A stretch of DNA of 28,713 bases from Haplosporangium gracile (GCA_015499985.1 JAAAUF010000370.1:1-28713); one strand, 5' to 3'; numbered from the stretch's first letter, positions 1 through 12,897 are shown. Notes: a model not told the origin generated them from the sequence alone. Numbers and translations are program-made.

Positions 1-229
1 TTTTTTTTCTTTTCTAGCAACGACTTGTCTAAAAAAAAACGACATAAAAAAGTAATTTGCTTGCGTTTTGTAACAGATGAAAAAAGTAATTATTTGGTGC
101 AAGTATCCATGTCCTAAAGATTACTCGCGACCTACTCCTACCCACTACCTACTGACAATTTCCTTCACCCTCTCTCTCCCCTCTTCCTTCCAAAGAAGAA
201 AGAGGGCGGAAGAGTGGCAAAAGAAAACA

Positions 230-251
230 TTTTTTTTTTTTTTTTTTTTTT
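230..251. repeat. 22-nt T tract just past the HMG gene stop
   Basis: An uninterrupted run of 22 T on the + strand, which is A22 in the mRNA of the minus-strand HMG-box gene, starting 14 nt after its stop codon. Positions 1-265 hold no other feature; they are presumably 3' UTR and downstream sequence. No AATAAA is seen there on the minus strand. An encoded A tract this close to the stop could cause internal priming in cDNA libraries. Confidence 0.8.
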
Positions 252-265
252 GGTGATTGCTGATC

Positions 266-3200
266 CTAAAGACTCTTGCGCTTCTTGACTGGTGCCTGAT
301 CCTCCCGCAGCTCAACACCGTCTTCATTCTGATTGTGGTCATCCTCACCTTCGCCCTCGCCCTCGCCCTGCTCCTGATGATCCCTGCCCAAGTGAGACTG
401 ACTGTGAGAGTGGTAATGGAACATGATGACATCGTCCTGATCCTGTGCTGCACCGTTCTCCCGGATCTGCATTCTCGCGAATGCACCCGTGGAGAACATT
501 GAAAGGTGCTGATGCGGCTGAGAACGGAGTGGGATGACTGGAGAATGTGTTGGCAGAGGAAACAATGACGAGCCTTCGCTGCCATCGTTCTGACTGTTGC
601 TGCTGCCTCCTAGGTGACCAACCCCACGTTCAAGAACGACAGCATCCCCACTTCCACCCTTGCTCTTGCTTCGCTTTCGCGCCTTAGTAGCACCAGCTAC
701 AGAGGCAGTAACGCCGGGTGTGGTCGAGATGTTGGTTGTACGTTGATTCAGACGCCCTTCAACACCAGCATCAGCATCGCTACTGTCTTCGGGGCGGTGC
801 TCGCTGGCCTTGGGCGCTAAGGCGACTGAATCATCGCCTAGAGGCCTCTGAGACGTGTGGCCCTGGTCTGTAATATCTCTCTCCAGAACAGAAGCAAGTC
901 TCAAAGATTGAGAAGACGACAGCGACGACAACGACGACAACAAGGCAGGTGATGATGACAATGTCCTCAAGCCAAATCCAAGACTCGAACTTGGGTACAT
1001 CGACCTATCCGACCCCGACCCCGACCCCGACCTCGACCCTGAACCAGACCCTGCGGTAGTACCACTGCCCGTTGTCATCGACGCCTTCATCGCCTTGGCA
1101 GCCTTGGCCTTTGCTTTACTCGCTTTTGCCTTGGACTTTGTTTTCACTGGGGTAGAACCCTTCCTATCCGTCGAGCTCGTCAGCAGAGTCTTCGACTTGC
1201 GTTTCCGATATTGATAATTAACCGACGCCTGTTGGGCCCTCTCCAGCTCGGCATCATACTCAAAGAGCCGTTGCACATGTGGCTCTTCCTCGTGCCATGC
1301 CCGGGAAACGGCTTGAGAAATTGTAGCTCCGGAAGCACGGTTGGACTTAAATACGTCTGAGTGTTCTGAGCAGACGCTTTTACGGTAGCGCATGAAGGCG
1401 TTCAAGATTGGGGGTGGTTGTTGTTGTTGTTGGTCTTGTTGGTTCCGTCGTGGCGGAGCTGACGATGATGAGGAGGAAGGTTGTTGTTGAGATGACGAAG
1501 AGGAAGAGGATCGAGTTGTTGGTAAGGATGGTAAAGGTGGCGGCGTGGACGTGAGGGTCAAGTCGATGATATGATGAGGAGATACGACAACGTCCTGGTT
1601 GTATCGCTGCTGCTGCGGCAGGGGTGTTGTGGATCCATGCACCGCCACAGTATCGCACTCCATTCCACCTACTGTTGTTGCAGTTCGCTCCTGGCGGCGA
1701 CCGTTGTTGACAATCTCAAGGGTCTCCAGACTAAAGTCGATCAGTGAACCCGACAAAGATACAATAGGAGAATGGTTTGTTGTCATATTAAGGCGAGGAG
1801 GAGGACAAGAAAGCGCGAAACATCCTCCGCCTGGGACAGAGGGAGTCGGCAATCTCTTGGACTCGGGCCACGTCAACGACAACGACGACGATGATGATGA
1901 CTGCTGCTGCTGGGGAGGCGGTCTGTTGTTGAAAGTCGACGATAGAAAGGTTACTCCGCCCAGAGTCGGAAGAGCAGAAGACGACGGAGATAAAAAAGAA
2001 GAAGAAGGAGACGCTGTCAAGGATGACAGCGACTGTTGAGGACGTTTTGGAACCGACGACGAGGACGACAAGGTCTCGAGCGCGGATATAGAGGAAGAGA
2101 AGAAAGACGACGGCCGCCTGCTGCTGAGACCAGGACCAGGTGCAGGAGCAGACGGAGGGTTGACAGGAAAGACCGACATGGACGCCGTAAAGGCTGCCGA
2201 GAAGGCTGCAGCTGTGTCGGGAGAGGGAGGAGAGGGAGTGAACTGCGAGGTCCTTTGTCCACTTCCTCCTCCTCCTCCTCCTCCTCCCTCAGCGTGCTGA
2301 GACGATGACGATGACGATCCTAGCGTTGCGGCCATGAATGCTGAGCCGCGTCGTTTGGCTGCACCTCCTGTCGAAGCTGATTTTCGGATCGCAGCGGAAT
2401 CTTTATTGGCACGGCGGTGACTTCGATCGCGTTGGAGGTTGGAGGAGGATGACGACGGCGGACCTGGGTCTGCTGCGGTTGGGAGGAAGGACGACGAGGA
2501 CGACGAGGACGATCTGAACGACGAGGCATCAGCCGAGGACGGCATGATTATGGGCGCCGAATGGAAATGGCGCGTTGTCGAGGTAAGTCTTGTTATAGCT
2601 AGTAGTTGTATAAGACATTGAAAAGTAATAGGGTTAGCTTGTCTGAAGTATAAAAATATATTGCGCAATTAAATACATCAAGATTTTTTCTTTACTCACT
2701 GAAGGGGTTTTGCTTACTGCTGCTAGATGGGACATTCGGAACAGCGGCTGCAGGTCGAGTTGGCGGCATCTCAACCGCAGCAGGAGCAGGAGGAGGCGGA
2801 GCTGGAAAAGACGCGTGTCCGACTGGCGTCGTCACGGCCGCAGCTACAGAGGGCAGCCCATGTGGCAACGACGTCAGATGATGCAGTGATTGCTGTGACG
2901 GATGATGAAAGAACGAAGGCGGGGGCGTCTGAGGGATGGACGCCGACTGCTGCTGCAGCAGACGAGACTCCAACGGATGCGATGCCCAGGATCCTTGCAA
3001 GGTTAACGACGGCATCTCGGGGGTCACATTGACCTGAGTCATGTGCAGACCGGCTGCACCAGGAGGAACCGCAAGGCGGTGCATGCTATCGTCATCGTCG
3101 TCGTTATGATGATGTTGTTGCTGTTGTTGTTGGGCCAAAAAGTTTACCAAGGTGCTGCCATGGAGAGGCAGCGGCAAGGAAAAGTAGGATGAACCATGCG

Positions 3201-5184
3201 AGTTGTTGGGAAATGACTGATTGGGCGTGGGAGTGTTGACGATAGAATGTGTTCCTGTACTCGAGCCCGTCGCGAGAGTATCTTGGAAGGAGCAATCTGG
3301 CGAAGCGAAAATAGAGACCGCTTGCTGCATGTCATTCAAGTTGAGCGGAGGAATGAGGTTGACGTGTTCCAGCTCCAGGCGAGTGTTGTTGCTGTTGTCG
3401 TTACTGGTGGTGGTGTTGGTGTCCTCGAAGGGCAGTAAATCGAGCTGGCCAGGTATTGCCTATGGTAGCACAGGCACACAGTGGAAAAGCACGAGGAAAA
3501 ACAAAGGAAAAGGAAAGGAGAAAATATACCAAATGAAATAATTTGCGAAAACGCGAATGTTAAAAAAAAAAGAAAAGAAATGAGGACGTGTCAGTCTAAA
3601 CGAATATAGGCAAGGTAAACATGCCGTAAGCATTGTTTTGGTCCCACAACGATGGATCTCCTGTCTTTTTTTGTACACTTCTCTTTTCCCCACAGAAGTA
3701 GCAACAACAACAGTAATGCGAAGAAGAACACAGCAAAAAGTCTATTAAAAATTTACCTGCGTCCTTGTAGGTGCGCCCTGTGCCCACAAATCTGCACCAT
3801 GGTTGATGTTGTTGCCGCTGTTGTTGCCTGCGAGTGGCTGTGGCATGAGGGAACTGTTGGGGACATCATTCATGGTGGTGTCGGGTGGGTATATGCTTGT
3901 TCCTCCTCCGCCAAAGGATGCAGAGTCAGTCTCCGAACCCATAGGGACCATGTGTGCGCTGGCAAGGTGAGCAGAGTGGGCCAGCTGCTGCCTTAGGAAG
4001 CCTGCAGTTCCCTCGCATTGAACGATGGTGTTCAGAGCCTTTTGTCGGAACTGAATTTGACGCTGTATGTGATCCATCTGAAGTTGCTGCTGCCGCTGTT
4101 GATGTTGATGCTGTTGCTGTTGTTGTGCATGTTGCTGTTGAGCAGTGGCATCTTGGATGCTTTGTGGGGTCGACTGATTTTGGTGCTGTTGGTGCTGTTG
4201 CTGTTGTACTTGTGGTAAAGTGACGTTGTCGACTTGGGTCATGGACATTGATTGTGGCGTCGACAAGAAGGCAGAGGAGGTGGTGGGAGTGCTACTACTC
4301 AGTTGTGGATGGCTCCCATTCAAGGTCTCAAATTCATCGATAGACTGCTGACTGAAGTGGTTCTCTGCCGAAAATGCTTGCTGCTGCTGCTGTTGGTGTA
4401 GGGGCCAGGTAAGAGGTGGGTGATGAAACAAGGAGGGTTCGTGGAGGAGCATGTTGTAATCTGTGTATACTGCTGTGGTGGTAGTGGTAGCAGTGGGCGT
4501 CTGGGATGAAAAGGAGGGTGGCAGGGCTTCAGGAAGAAGAGATGGGTGCCAGAAAGATCCAGGAATGATGATTGTCCGCATATCTGAGATAAACTCAGGG
4601 AGCGATGGATACAGTAGAGGTACTGCCCCGAGATGAAACGAAGGGCACGACCGAGGTACACCGGACAACATACTGTTGTGAGGTCCACTCTGGCATGGAT
4701 AATGGGAATAATGTGTGCCGATATGGTTGTTGTTGTTGGTGCTGGCATTTGAATGTGCGTGCTGCATATGGTGGATGCCACCCGGGTGGGACAAGATAGA
4801 AGATCGAGTGGGTGGCGTGTCGATGATGGCGATCGGGTGTTGTTGACAGGCGAACAAAAGCGAATTTTCGCCAGCACAGACCGCATCTATGCTATTGTCG
4901 AGCCGATCAAGCTGGGATAAGCCATTGATATTGTTGTTGTTGTTGTCGTTGTTACCGTTGTTGATACATGCGTTATCCGGAGTACGGGAAGTATCAACCT
5001 GGGGGAAGGTGTTCTGTTGCTGCTGCATATGTTGGTGGTGGAGATGGTGTTGTTGTTGTTGCTGCTGCTGTTGTTGCTGCTGCTGCTGTTGTTGTTGCTG
5101 TTGACTATGGAGGTAGTGGTGGTCGACAACAGGATTAGCGGTGGCGGTGGTACTCATTGATACCTGAGGACCTATTAGTGTCAT
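266..5184 (-). CDS. Large Ser/Gln-rich HMG-box transcription factor
   Basis: Probable nuclear DNA-binding regulator. My model has three exons: 5184-3757, 3459-2700 and 2598-266, giving 1506 aa. Introns are 3756-3460 (GTAAAT...TAG) and 2699-2599 (GTGAGT...TAG), and phases agree at both joins. A second donor, GTAAGC, lies a few codons before the GTGAGT one in the same phase, so the second junction is less certain. The HMG box is near the C-terminal third (about residues 1125-1197, bases 1196-1413). It opens with the NAFMRYRK-type motif, has a central tryptophan (AWHEEE) and ends with a basic YQYRKRK tail, which resembles the MATA/Ste11 subclass of fungal HMG boxes. The rest is low complexity: long poly-Q near residue 30, poly-S and poly-P runs, a Lys/Ala-rich basic stretch after the box, and a terminal KKRK that may be a nuclear localisation signal. 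The start is the first ATG of the open frame; an in-frame ATG nine codons later is possible. Target genes are unknown. Confidence 0.82.
5041..5103. repeat. CAG/CAA repeat encoding polyglutamine
   Basis: A run of CTG/TTG codon complements on the + strand encodes about 20 consecutive glutamines in exon 1 of the HMG-box gene. CAG and CAA are interspersed, which usually slows slippage. Shorter Q runs follow at about 4050-4210 and 4379-4396. Length variation between strains is likely. Confidence 0.9.
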
Positions 5185-7235
5185 CGAACTAGTGGTAACG
5201 GAACGACGTAAAAGAAGGGACGTTTGCTGGGAACAAGATGCAGCCGTGCATGTGCATGGCTATTGAACAAGTAAGGAAAAGAAAGGAGGTCATCAACGGC
5301 AAGTTGGTGGGTATAGAGAGAGTTAGGGAGTGATGTAGGGAGTGATGAAGGGAGGGAAAGAGAGAAAGAGAGAAGAAGGGGATGAGAGAGAATAGGAGAA
5401 AAAAGAAATCATCCTGGGCGTTGAGTATGGGACGCAATTGACATACCATCAAGAGCAATAACACAACAAACAACAACAGAAAGCAACAATGACAACAACA
5501 AAGGCAATGGTCTCCTGCCATCTCTTTCCCATTCTCCCTCTCTTTAGAGAGCGATTGCACTTGGACATTGGAAAGAAAGAATGAAAGAAAGAAAGAAAAA
5601 AGAAGATGCGTACCATGTACCAGAAACAACACGAGGAAGAAAAAGGGGTTTGTCCCCAAAGCACCATCCTTTGCCATGGCCCTCAAAAGTTAAATCTGCT
5701 CTCAATGCGCGTTTGAAATATATACTGCAAGCGCATTATTGTTTTTTAGAAAAAAGCAAAAAGTTAACAACCGGCGGGAAACAAAGAGATGGAGGAGGGG
5801 AGGAGGAAAGAAGTTCAATTGCTAAATGAAAAGGGTAAAATAACAAGGAGGCAAAACTGGCAGCAAATAAATTATGGAAAGACAAGTAAACTGATTATTT
5901 GTCCCTATACGGTGTTTTGGTGCAGTGCAGCAAGGCAGAAAAAAAAGTGACCATCTCTGACTTTTCGCCGTTTTTTCTACTTGGCGTTGAGATTGTCCAA
6001 CAAACCTCTAGATTGCCTTCCATCTGTACGCGATCCAAAAAAACAACAACAAAGCCGAAGGATTAAACAAATAGCAAGGTGGCGATAGAGTGAGAGAGGC
6101 ATAAGGGAGAGATGATGTGAAAAAGCTTGTAATGGTTTGACCAAGCACGGGGGCCGAGAATGTTTGATTATGCTGCCAACAAGCACTTTTGTCGTTGAGA
6201 GCAGAGAAGGTGAAAACAATAGCATCGTGTAAGTGCAATGAAAAAATGACCTCTGGTCGGAACAGGGGGAAAGGGGATGACTAAAGAGCGAAAAGCGAGG
6301 GAGAAGAAAGGGGGTGCTATTGTTTTTGTTGTTTGTTGTTGTAGCTGTGTTCTGTAATAACTTAATTGCTTCATAGTCGCTTACATGAAAGTTCCCGATT
6401 GGCGGCTCGGCGTTTAAACGAGCTATGTCTACCCAGAAATGAAAAAAGTGCTCAAAAAGTTGCTGGGCTGGAAGTAACTGAGGTGGATGCAGACAAATGG
6501 AATTTTCTGCGAGTGAGTGTAATTTTCAATTTCACGAAAGTAATTGTTGGAGAGGAAGAGAGAAACAAAAGAAAAGAGTGGTGTGAATAGTGATTCAGGT
6601 GGAAGTAGTAATGTCAAGAATGATAAACGTGCATGTGCGAGTGTGTTTGTGCGGAAAGGGAAGGAGGAAAGAGAAGGGAGAAAGGAGGAAGAAAGAAATA
6701 GGAAAAATGAATGCAGTGGAGAAAGAGAGAAAGTTTGCCGACTGTCAACACTGGACGCTAACGAGAAAGAAAGGTGAGGACATAATCACTCCTAAGTGAA
6801 CATCATCAACAACTTTAACATCGAACAACGCACCGGGGAAAAGGAATGCCATGGAAAGGGTGAGTAAGTAAGGACAAAGGGAACGAGTGAGATAAGCCAT
6901 GGCCAAGAGTGAACAGACGTGGAGAAGCAAATGGCCATTTTGACCATGCATTCAGTCGATCGTCTTCATCCTTATTCTTTCATCCGCACCGAGAGAATGT
7001 AAGAAAAGAAACCAAATAAAAACGCTCATATATGTCCACATTGCGCCCTTTTTTTGCACACGCCGACATGCTCATCGCTTCGTCTTACCTATTGAGCAGG
7101 ACACAATCCCCTTGACGATGCACTCATCCATGCTAAGTCAAGGGCATTCAATCTACTATCAAAACAAATCAAAACAACAAAAACGACAGGAGAGATGGAA
7201 AGGAACATAACAACAACAAATGCAAGAAACAAAAG

Positions 7236-7256
7236 CAACAACAACAACAACAACAA
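7236..7256. repeat. (CAA)7 microsatellite
   Basis: Seven perfect CAA units on the + strand within a wider CAA-rich stretch (about 7208-7258), outside any gene. Confidence 0.9.
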
Positions 7257-8406
7257 ACATTGGCACACACTATACACAAAAAAAAACTCAAAGGATGGCG
7301 AAATCAAGTGAATGAGTTGCAAAGGTTACTCGTTCTAAAAAATCACAAAAAGCCAAAAAGTGCAATAAACCAGGCACTCAAATAGGTAGGCATTAAATTA
7401 AAGGATCAGTTGGTTCTACCTAGGAGGAAAATGTGAGGGAAAGAGGGAAAGAGAGCACCGACAAGAGACATGCAGCGCTGCGGGATGAATGTCCCTGTCA
7501 ATCCATTCGATTTTTTTTCTCCATTTCTTTCCATTTCTCTACTTTTTGTCCGTTCTCCCCTTCGTCTTCTCCTACTCCCCGCTTTCCCTTTTGCATCCTT
7601 TTTATTCTCTCCCTCACAGCAACATCTCTCTCGACCTTTTCTTTTCATCCATTGTCTTCGCCATGGGTCAGTGCCTTGCACAGTTTAAAAAAAAAAGAAA
7701 GAAAAAAATCTGTCTCTTTTTTTTATTCAGTCAATGAAACATTGACGGTGATAAACCTTCCTCGTCTCAGTTGTTGTTTCTCTTCGATCTCCCTCCTTAT
7801 CCTCCCCAAAGTCCCATGACGCCCCTCACTAGTCTCTGACCCCGCCTCTGGGAGAGAGACAGATGCCCTTGGCCCAAGCTGAAGATTTTCGCCATTCAAT
7901 ACCCTTCTCTTTCCTACTTGATATATCGGGTAGTTTGTTATAAAACAAACCAGAATGTATCTTCCTTTCATTCCTTCTCATTCGTTCTCCGGGAAGAAAG
8001 ACCGTCCCCTAACATCATAAGCGCCAACGGCAAACAGAAAAACAACAACTGAGGGGCCTAGAACAATGCACTCTTTGCCCATTCCCAATAAAAGCGCCAT
8101 CCGTTGATTTGCTCATCTTACTTTCCTCACTTACACCGTATTCTTTTTCGATATTGGAACAAAAAATAAACCGGTTCTTTTTTCGCTGCATTGGCATAGC
8201 TCCTAATTTATAGCCTATTTGATACCCAGAACCAATGCCTCCTATCGTTAAGCTGCAGGGTAACAAAAAGGCAAACTCCGCAAGAGGAACGAATGAATGA
8301 GCTTCATTCTTGTGAATCAATTCCTATTAAACGCCCTCGTTTTTGATCCATTCACGACCTCACGAACAAAAAAAAGAGCGTGCCATTTCGCCCTTTTTTG
8401 GTGTGT

Positions 8407-8435
8407 CTGTTGTTGCGCCTGTTGTTGCGCCTGTT
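8407..8435. repeat. 12-bp tandem repeat with small hairpin
   Basis: Two perfect copies of CTGTTGTTGCGC plus a partial third. The third copy runs into an inverted repeat, CCTGTT/AACAGG with a 4-nt loop, ending near 8445. No function is evident. Confidence 0.75.
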
Positions 8436-11400
8436 CAACAACAGGGTACGACCCGTCTATTGTTGTATGGGATCAGAGATCGAAAAAAAAAACCACAAGC
8501 GTAGCTTTGTGACCAACAAACAAGAAAACTGTTGGGGAACAGACACACAGACACACCGAGGGAGCTAAAGAAAAGGAAAGGAAAGAGGGGAAGGAAAAGA
8601 AGAGAGGAGGTTTGAGTGACCCTGTCACAAAAATATTTTAGTCTGGGGGCATAAACCAACTTACAACAAAAAAAAAGCAAAGGAGAGGGAGAGGTCCTTG
8701 ATGCCATCAACTCTCTTTCTCGGTCGAGAACTCTAATGCATGGGACTGAAAAGAAAAGTTTGAGGAAGAAGAAAAGAGGAAAGGGTTGCCGGACCTGTTT
8801 TTTTCTTCGCCCTTGTGCCCAGACCCCTCCACAAAGACGGGACAGGAGCGAGGGCCTGCTTTTCTTCTTTTGCCTTTTTGTCCCTACTTTCGTTTTCTTT
8901 TTGTACATTAAATCACCACATGTCTATTTCAGAACGGAGAAATGGCTGGTGCTGCCTTTTTCTAACCACAGTTGCCATGAAAAGCAGGGTTGGTTTTTAT
9001 TCCAGCGCGAAACGCAACACCTTTTTTCTCCGGCATTGTTTTTGGCTATTCGGTAGCTTTGAATTATTGTTGAAGGTTTTAGAGCGGCATTTAGTTAATG
9101 AAAAGGTAGAGGTGACAAGAGGGGCTTTTTTCCCTTCAGAAGGTGGTTTGCGGTGCTTTTGAACAAAAGAAGGGCGGAAAAGAGGAAATAACTGCAACGC
9201 AACCACAGTCCACATTCCAATAAAAAGAAAAAAGAGCAAGAGAAAGAGCAGCAGAGTAGAAAAAGGAAAGGACTATGGAAAAGAGAGCATTCTTCTTACT
9301 CTGTCTATCTCTTTTCCTCTCAGCCCCTCATGTTTCCCGTCTGCTCTCTCTGTCTCTCCCGTCCAAGATGAGTTTGAATGGGTCGCATGTGCCTACACCC
9401 TACTTGCCCGCTCTGTCTGTCTCTCTGCTACATATTTAGGGTTTTTTTGACCAACGTTTTCAAAGTCACACCCACAAGAATCGATTATTTGTCGATCCCC
9501 TCTGTGCGAAATTTCCTTAGTCGATCGATCGCCACCCCACTTCTTTTGGGCAGACGAGAGGGATTAACACCGGGTGAAGGCGCAATTAAAAAAAATGTAC
9601 CAAGGTGATTGTACCTGCACCTTCACCCTTCGCGGATTCACATTCATTTCCCATTTTTTTTTTGAGAAACATTTGCAAAGCATTTTAGTTTGTTAGTCCC
9701 GAAGCAGTGGACATCATCTTCAAAGAAGAGCATCATCCTCAAAAATGAGAAATTCAGCTGACTGTTTTTTCATTCAAGTAGGTTTATATTTTCGTCCGCA
9801 TGAATGACCCACAAACAAGCGCACCCTACCATCGCTCTCTTCTTGCTCCACTGCATCCATTCGTGTTGTTGGTGACCATTTTTTTTATGGTGCTCGTGTC
9901 TCTGTCGTTGATGGTTCTCGGCATGTTACTGGTCTAGTCCTATCATTGAGAGAACAAGAGAAAAAGGAAGGTTAAACATAAAATCGAAAACAAAAGCATT
10001 TCAAAATTTTATTCTTGAAAAGACGCTAGTCCCAAAAAGAATATTACTTTTTTCTCATATATTTTTTTTTGTCACTATTTTTCTTTTTTTCACCCTCCCT
10101 TCCGCTACAACTCTATGCTAACGGAAAAAGACCGACAACAGGACTGAAAAGAGTCCACGAGCGTGGTTTTTTGTCGTTCACACCGTTCGCTTGTGTTAAT
10201 TACCATTCTCATGGGTTGGCGTTCATACCAACCTTCCTTGTTGTTTTTTTCCCCGTTCGCCCTGCTTTTGATAGCGTCAATGTTGGGACTACCTTCGCCA
10301 TCAGTCTTCAGAGGCGATGGTGGCGAGGAATCAAAGGGCAAACAGAGGCAACAAGCATCCGGGTCAATGAGGCGAGGAGATCAGTGCGCCTTGCATGTGT
10401 CTTCTTTTCCTGTGTCGCTTTCTTGTGAAGATGAAGTTCATTCGACTGTTACTTTCTTTTTAAACCATGAACGAGAAGACAAAAGGAGGCAAAGAGGTTA
10501 CTGACAAGAAAAGGTGAAAAAGACGTTCAGACTAGTTTTCTAACGTTACAAAGGGAATTAGAAAAGAGACGAAGAGGATAGGTCTAGATAGGACGTTTGT
10601 GTATGCTTAATCATTGGGTTTACTTTAGCGCTCATTCCCTGCTTGATGCGACAGCAGTTTCGTTGAGAACGTACTTTCAGTCCACTAGTCAGTTTTGACG
10701 ATCACTCTCTCCCTCTTTTTCAATTCCTCTTCGTCTTCTTTCTTCTGATCATTCATATATCCCGACAACAGCACCTCGCCGTTCTGTCTATGTATAGGAC
10801 GACATTTGGACATGCAGCCAAATGGTCAGAGAGAGGAAAGAAAGAAAATGGAAATGCAGACAAAAGATGGAGAAGGAAAGCAAGGCATGTCGAGCAACAA
10901 CAAACAATGTCATTCGCAGTTCTAGAGTATATTTGTGATTGAATTGACTATTATTCATCGCTATTGTTTCTTTGTCTCCGTCCTCTTTCCTTTAACTATA
11001 TTCTCGGCTTTTACTGGAGGATTGACTTAGGTGGTTTAATCTATCTGCCTCGCTTACACAGAATAATCATTTAACCATATTCTCTTTTCAACGCTGCTGT
11101 ACATCTCTCCACGTTCTCTCCACTTTCCTCCTCTTCGCCTCTTTTCATTTTGGCCATTAAGTATTATTCATGTCTTTTGGTTGTTCCCGGTCTTTTCTTT
11201 CCCTCTCTTTCTTTTCCTCACTTTTTACAGTTTGCATATGCTGCATGCGAGAAAACGCACTAAGGGAAAAAAAATGCATGATCTCTTTTACAAACAAAGT
11301 AAACAATCCGCGTAATACAAGGCCAGGAGACGAATATACAGGGAGGCATGGCCCTTCAATGATAATTTCCTCCGCTTAGGTCCCCTCCTTCCTCTTTCAA

Positions 11401-12509
11401 TAGGTGGCGCAACATTTTGTTGTTTTGAGGCGCGATAACTTGGTAGCTCACCCTGAAGACGATAGACTGAAATTCAAACTTCCCTTTTGGTTTCCACTCT
11501 TCGACATTGTCCCCTCCGTAGTTTCATTCATTTTTCCCTTACCTTGATTGTCTCCACCTTTTCTCAGTCCTCTTTTCCCAGCTGCTGTGTCGATCGAGTG
11601 AATTGTACGAGTAAAAGTAAATAGATGGCAACATAAATAGACCAGATGGATGCCTCAATTTAACCAAGCCATAGGCAACCAATGATGTGGAAGAAAACAC
11701 AAGGTCATTCTCAAAAGAGATTGCATGCAGCCAAGAGTTTTCTTTATTGTTTGCCTCTCTTTTTCCTGTCATCCACAATTGTTTTGCGCTATTTCTCTTT
11801 GATTTAGACCCAATTTTTTGTTACCGAGAGCAGGAGCAGGGTAGTAACCTACAGACCAAAGCACAAAGCACAAGGATAGGGCAAGGGCCAGAGCAACAGT
11901 GAGAGGCATTCAGTTATCGATCGCAACTCGAAGATTCGGGCCCAACCTTTATCTGCGCGCGCGGACAATAAACACTGCACTAGTCCCAAAGACATGTGTA
12001 GGCGGTGTTTTGTTTGTGCAAATAATCATAACTGAGAAAAGATGATGTGTGCAAAACATAAATACAACACAATTGAGAGCGATGGAGAGGCAAAGAATAG
12101 AGAATGCTCTGCTCAAAGGAGGAGAGGAAGTCAAACAGCCACATGCACATAAACCACTAAATTGGCTTCTGTTTGCCAGCGTGTCGGCTAGTCGTTTTGT
12201 CGGGTACGCACTCACCTCATCCTATGTTCACGCACACCGTAAACAGGTAAAAGCAAGGATTTTACGTTTTTGGATTCTTATTGTTCAACAAGAAAAAACA
12301 TGACCATTGCCGTTTGCTATTTGCCATTCATTAGTTTTCTTTTGTTTCCTTTCCTACACGCCTTTTTTTTCTTCTTTTTTTCTTCTTTTTTTCTCACACA
12401 GAACTCCAACTGTGTTAGAAGGAAATTGTTGAAGAACATGCTGTTCAAGACGTAAAAATTTCGATAACACAGCAATGCCGCCATTTTTTCTGTTATATTG
12501 AAAGGATTA

Positions 12510-12866
12510 ATCTACTTGACAACCCTGATTGTTCGTTTTATATGACAACCAGCTGGCTTCATGTACTCAGTCCGTGTGTAAAACGACTCCGGTCTTCTCT
12601 TTATACAAGACTTCTCATCCGGTTCACTTAGCTTTTTATCAAGTTGAGTCCATATAAGAACAACCTCGACCTTAATTGCTTGACATTTCCTTATGCTCTT
12701 CCCTCCGTGTTCGTAAAGCCTTTCTATTACCCCTCTTTATGCGGGACTTCTCTTCCAATTTACTTTTACTTTTTATCAACTTGACTCTGTCGAGTTTACA
12801 TGGACTTAGTACAGAAGTACCAGCGAGTTGTCAAATAAAACAAACAACCTGGGTTGTCAAGTAGAT
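12510..12866. mobile_element. MITE-like element 1 (TA target duplication)
   Basis: A 357-bp element with long imperfect terminal inverted repeats. Both ends begin with ATCTACTTGACAACCC (16/16 identical), and similarity continues for about 75 bp inward (12510-12585 against 12866-12792). It is flanked on each side by TA (12508-12509 and 12867-12868), as expected for Tc1/mariner-superfamily non-autonomous elements. There is no transposase frame inside. A degenerate direct repeat of about 54 bp lies inside the element, offset by 136 bp (12597-12650 and 12733-12786). Just outside the ends, ATATTGAAAGGAT (12496-12508) and ATATTGAAAAGGAT (12874-12887) form a further near-identical direct pair. Confidence 0.8.
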
Positions 12867-12897
12867 TATCTCATATTGAAAAGGATAGGTTCTTATC

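Larger units (their letters stand above)
5185..12507. other. About 7.3 kb without a convincing gene
   Basis: No frame here gives a protein-like product. The open frames are short and rich in Phe/Ser/Leu or Lys/Glu, as expected from the pyrimidine/purine-skewed DNA. Pyrimidine-rich tracts lie on the + strand around 7500-7830, 9280-9430, 10690-10760 and 11100-11220; purine-rich tracts around 5320-5410, 6540-6770 and 8560-8610. I saw no tRNA B-box, rRNA segment or clear C/D snoRNA, but by eye a small RNA gene could be missed. The left part is presumably the promoter and 5' UTR of the HMG-box gene. Confidence 0.6.

Noticed and set aside
266..5184. Mating-type (sex) locus interpretation of the HMG-box gene
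   Set aside because: Neighbouring genes do not match the known Mucoromycota sex locus and the protein is far larger than sexM/sexP proteins.
5189..5686. 165-codon minus-strand frame just upstream of the HMG gene
   Set aside because: Low-complexity Phe/Leu/Ser/Cys sequence from simple repeats, no recognisable domain; more likely 5' UTR or promoter.
7433..7819. 128-codon + strand frame in the gene-free stretch
   Set aside because: Encodes Ser/Phe/Pro-rich sequence produced by a pyrimidine tract; no domain and no supporting splice context.
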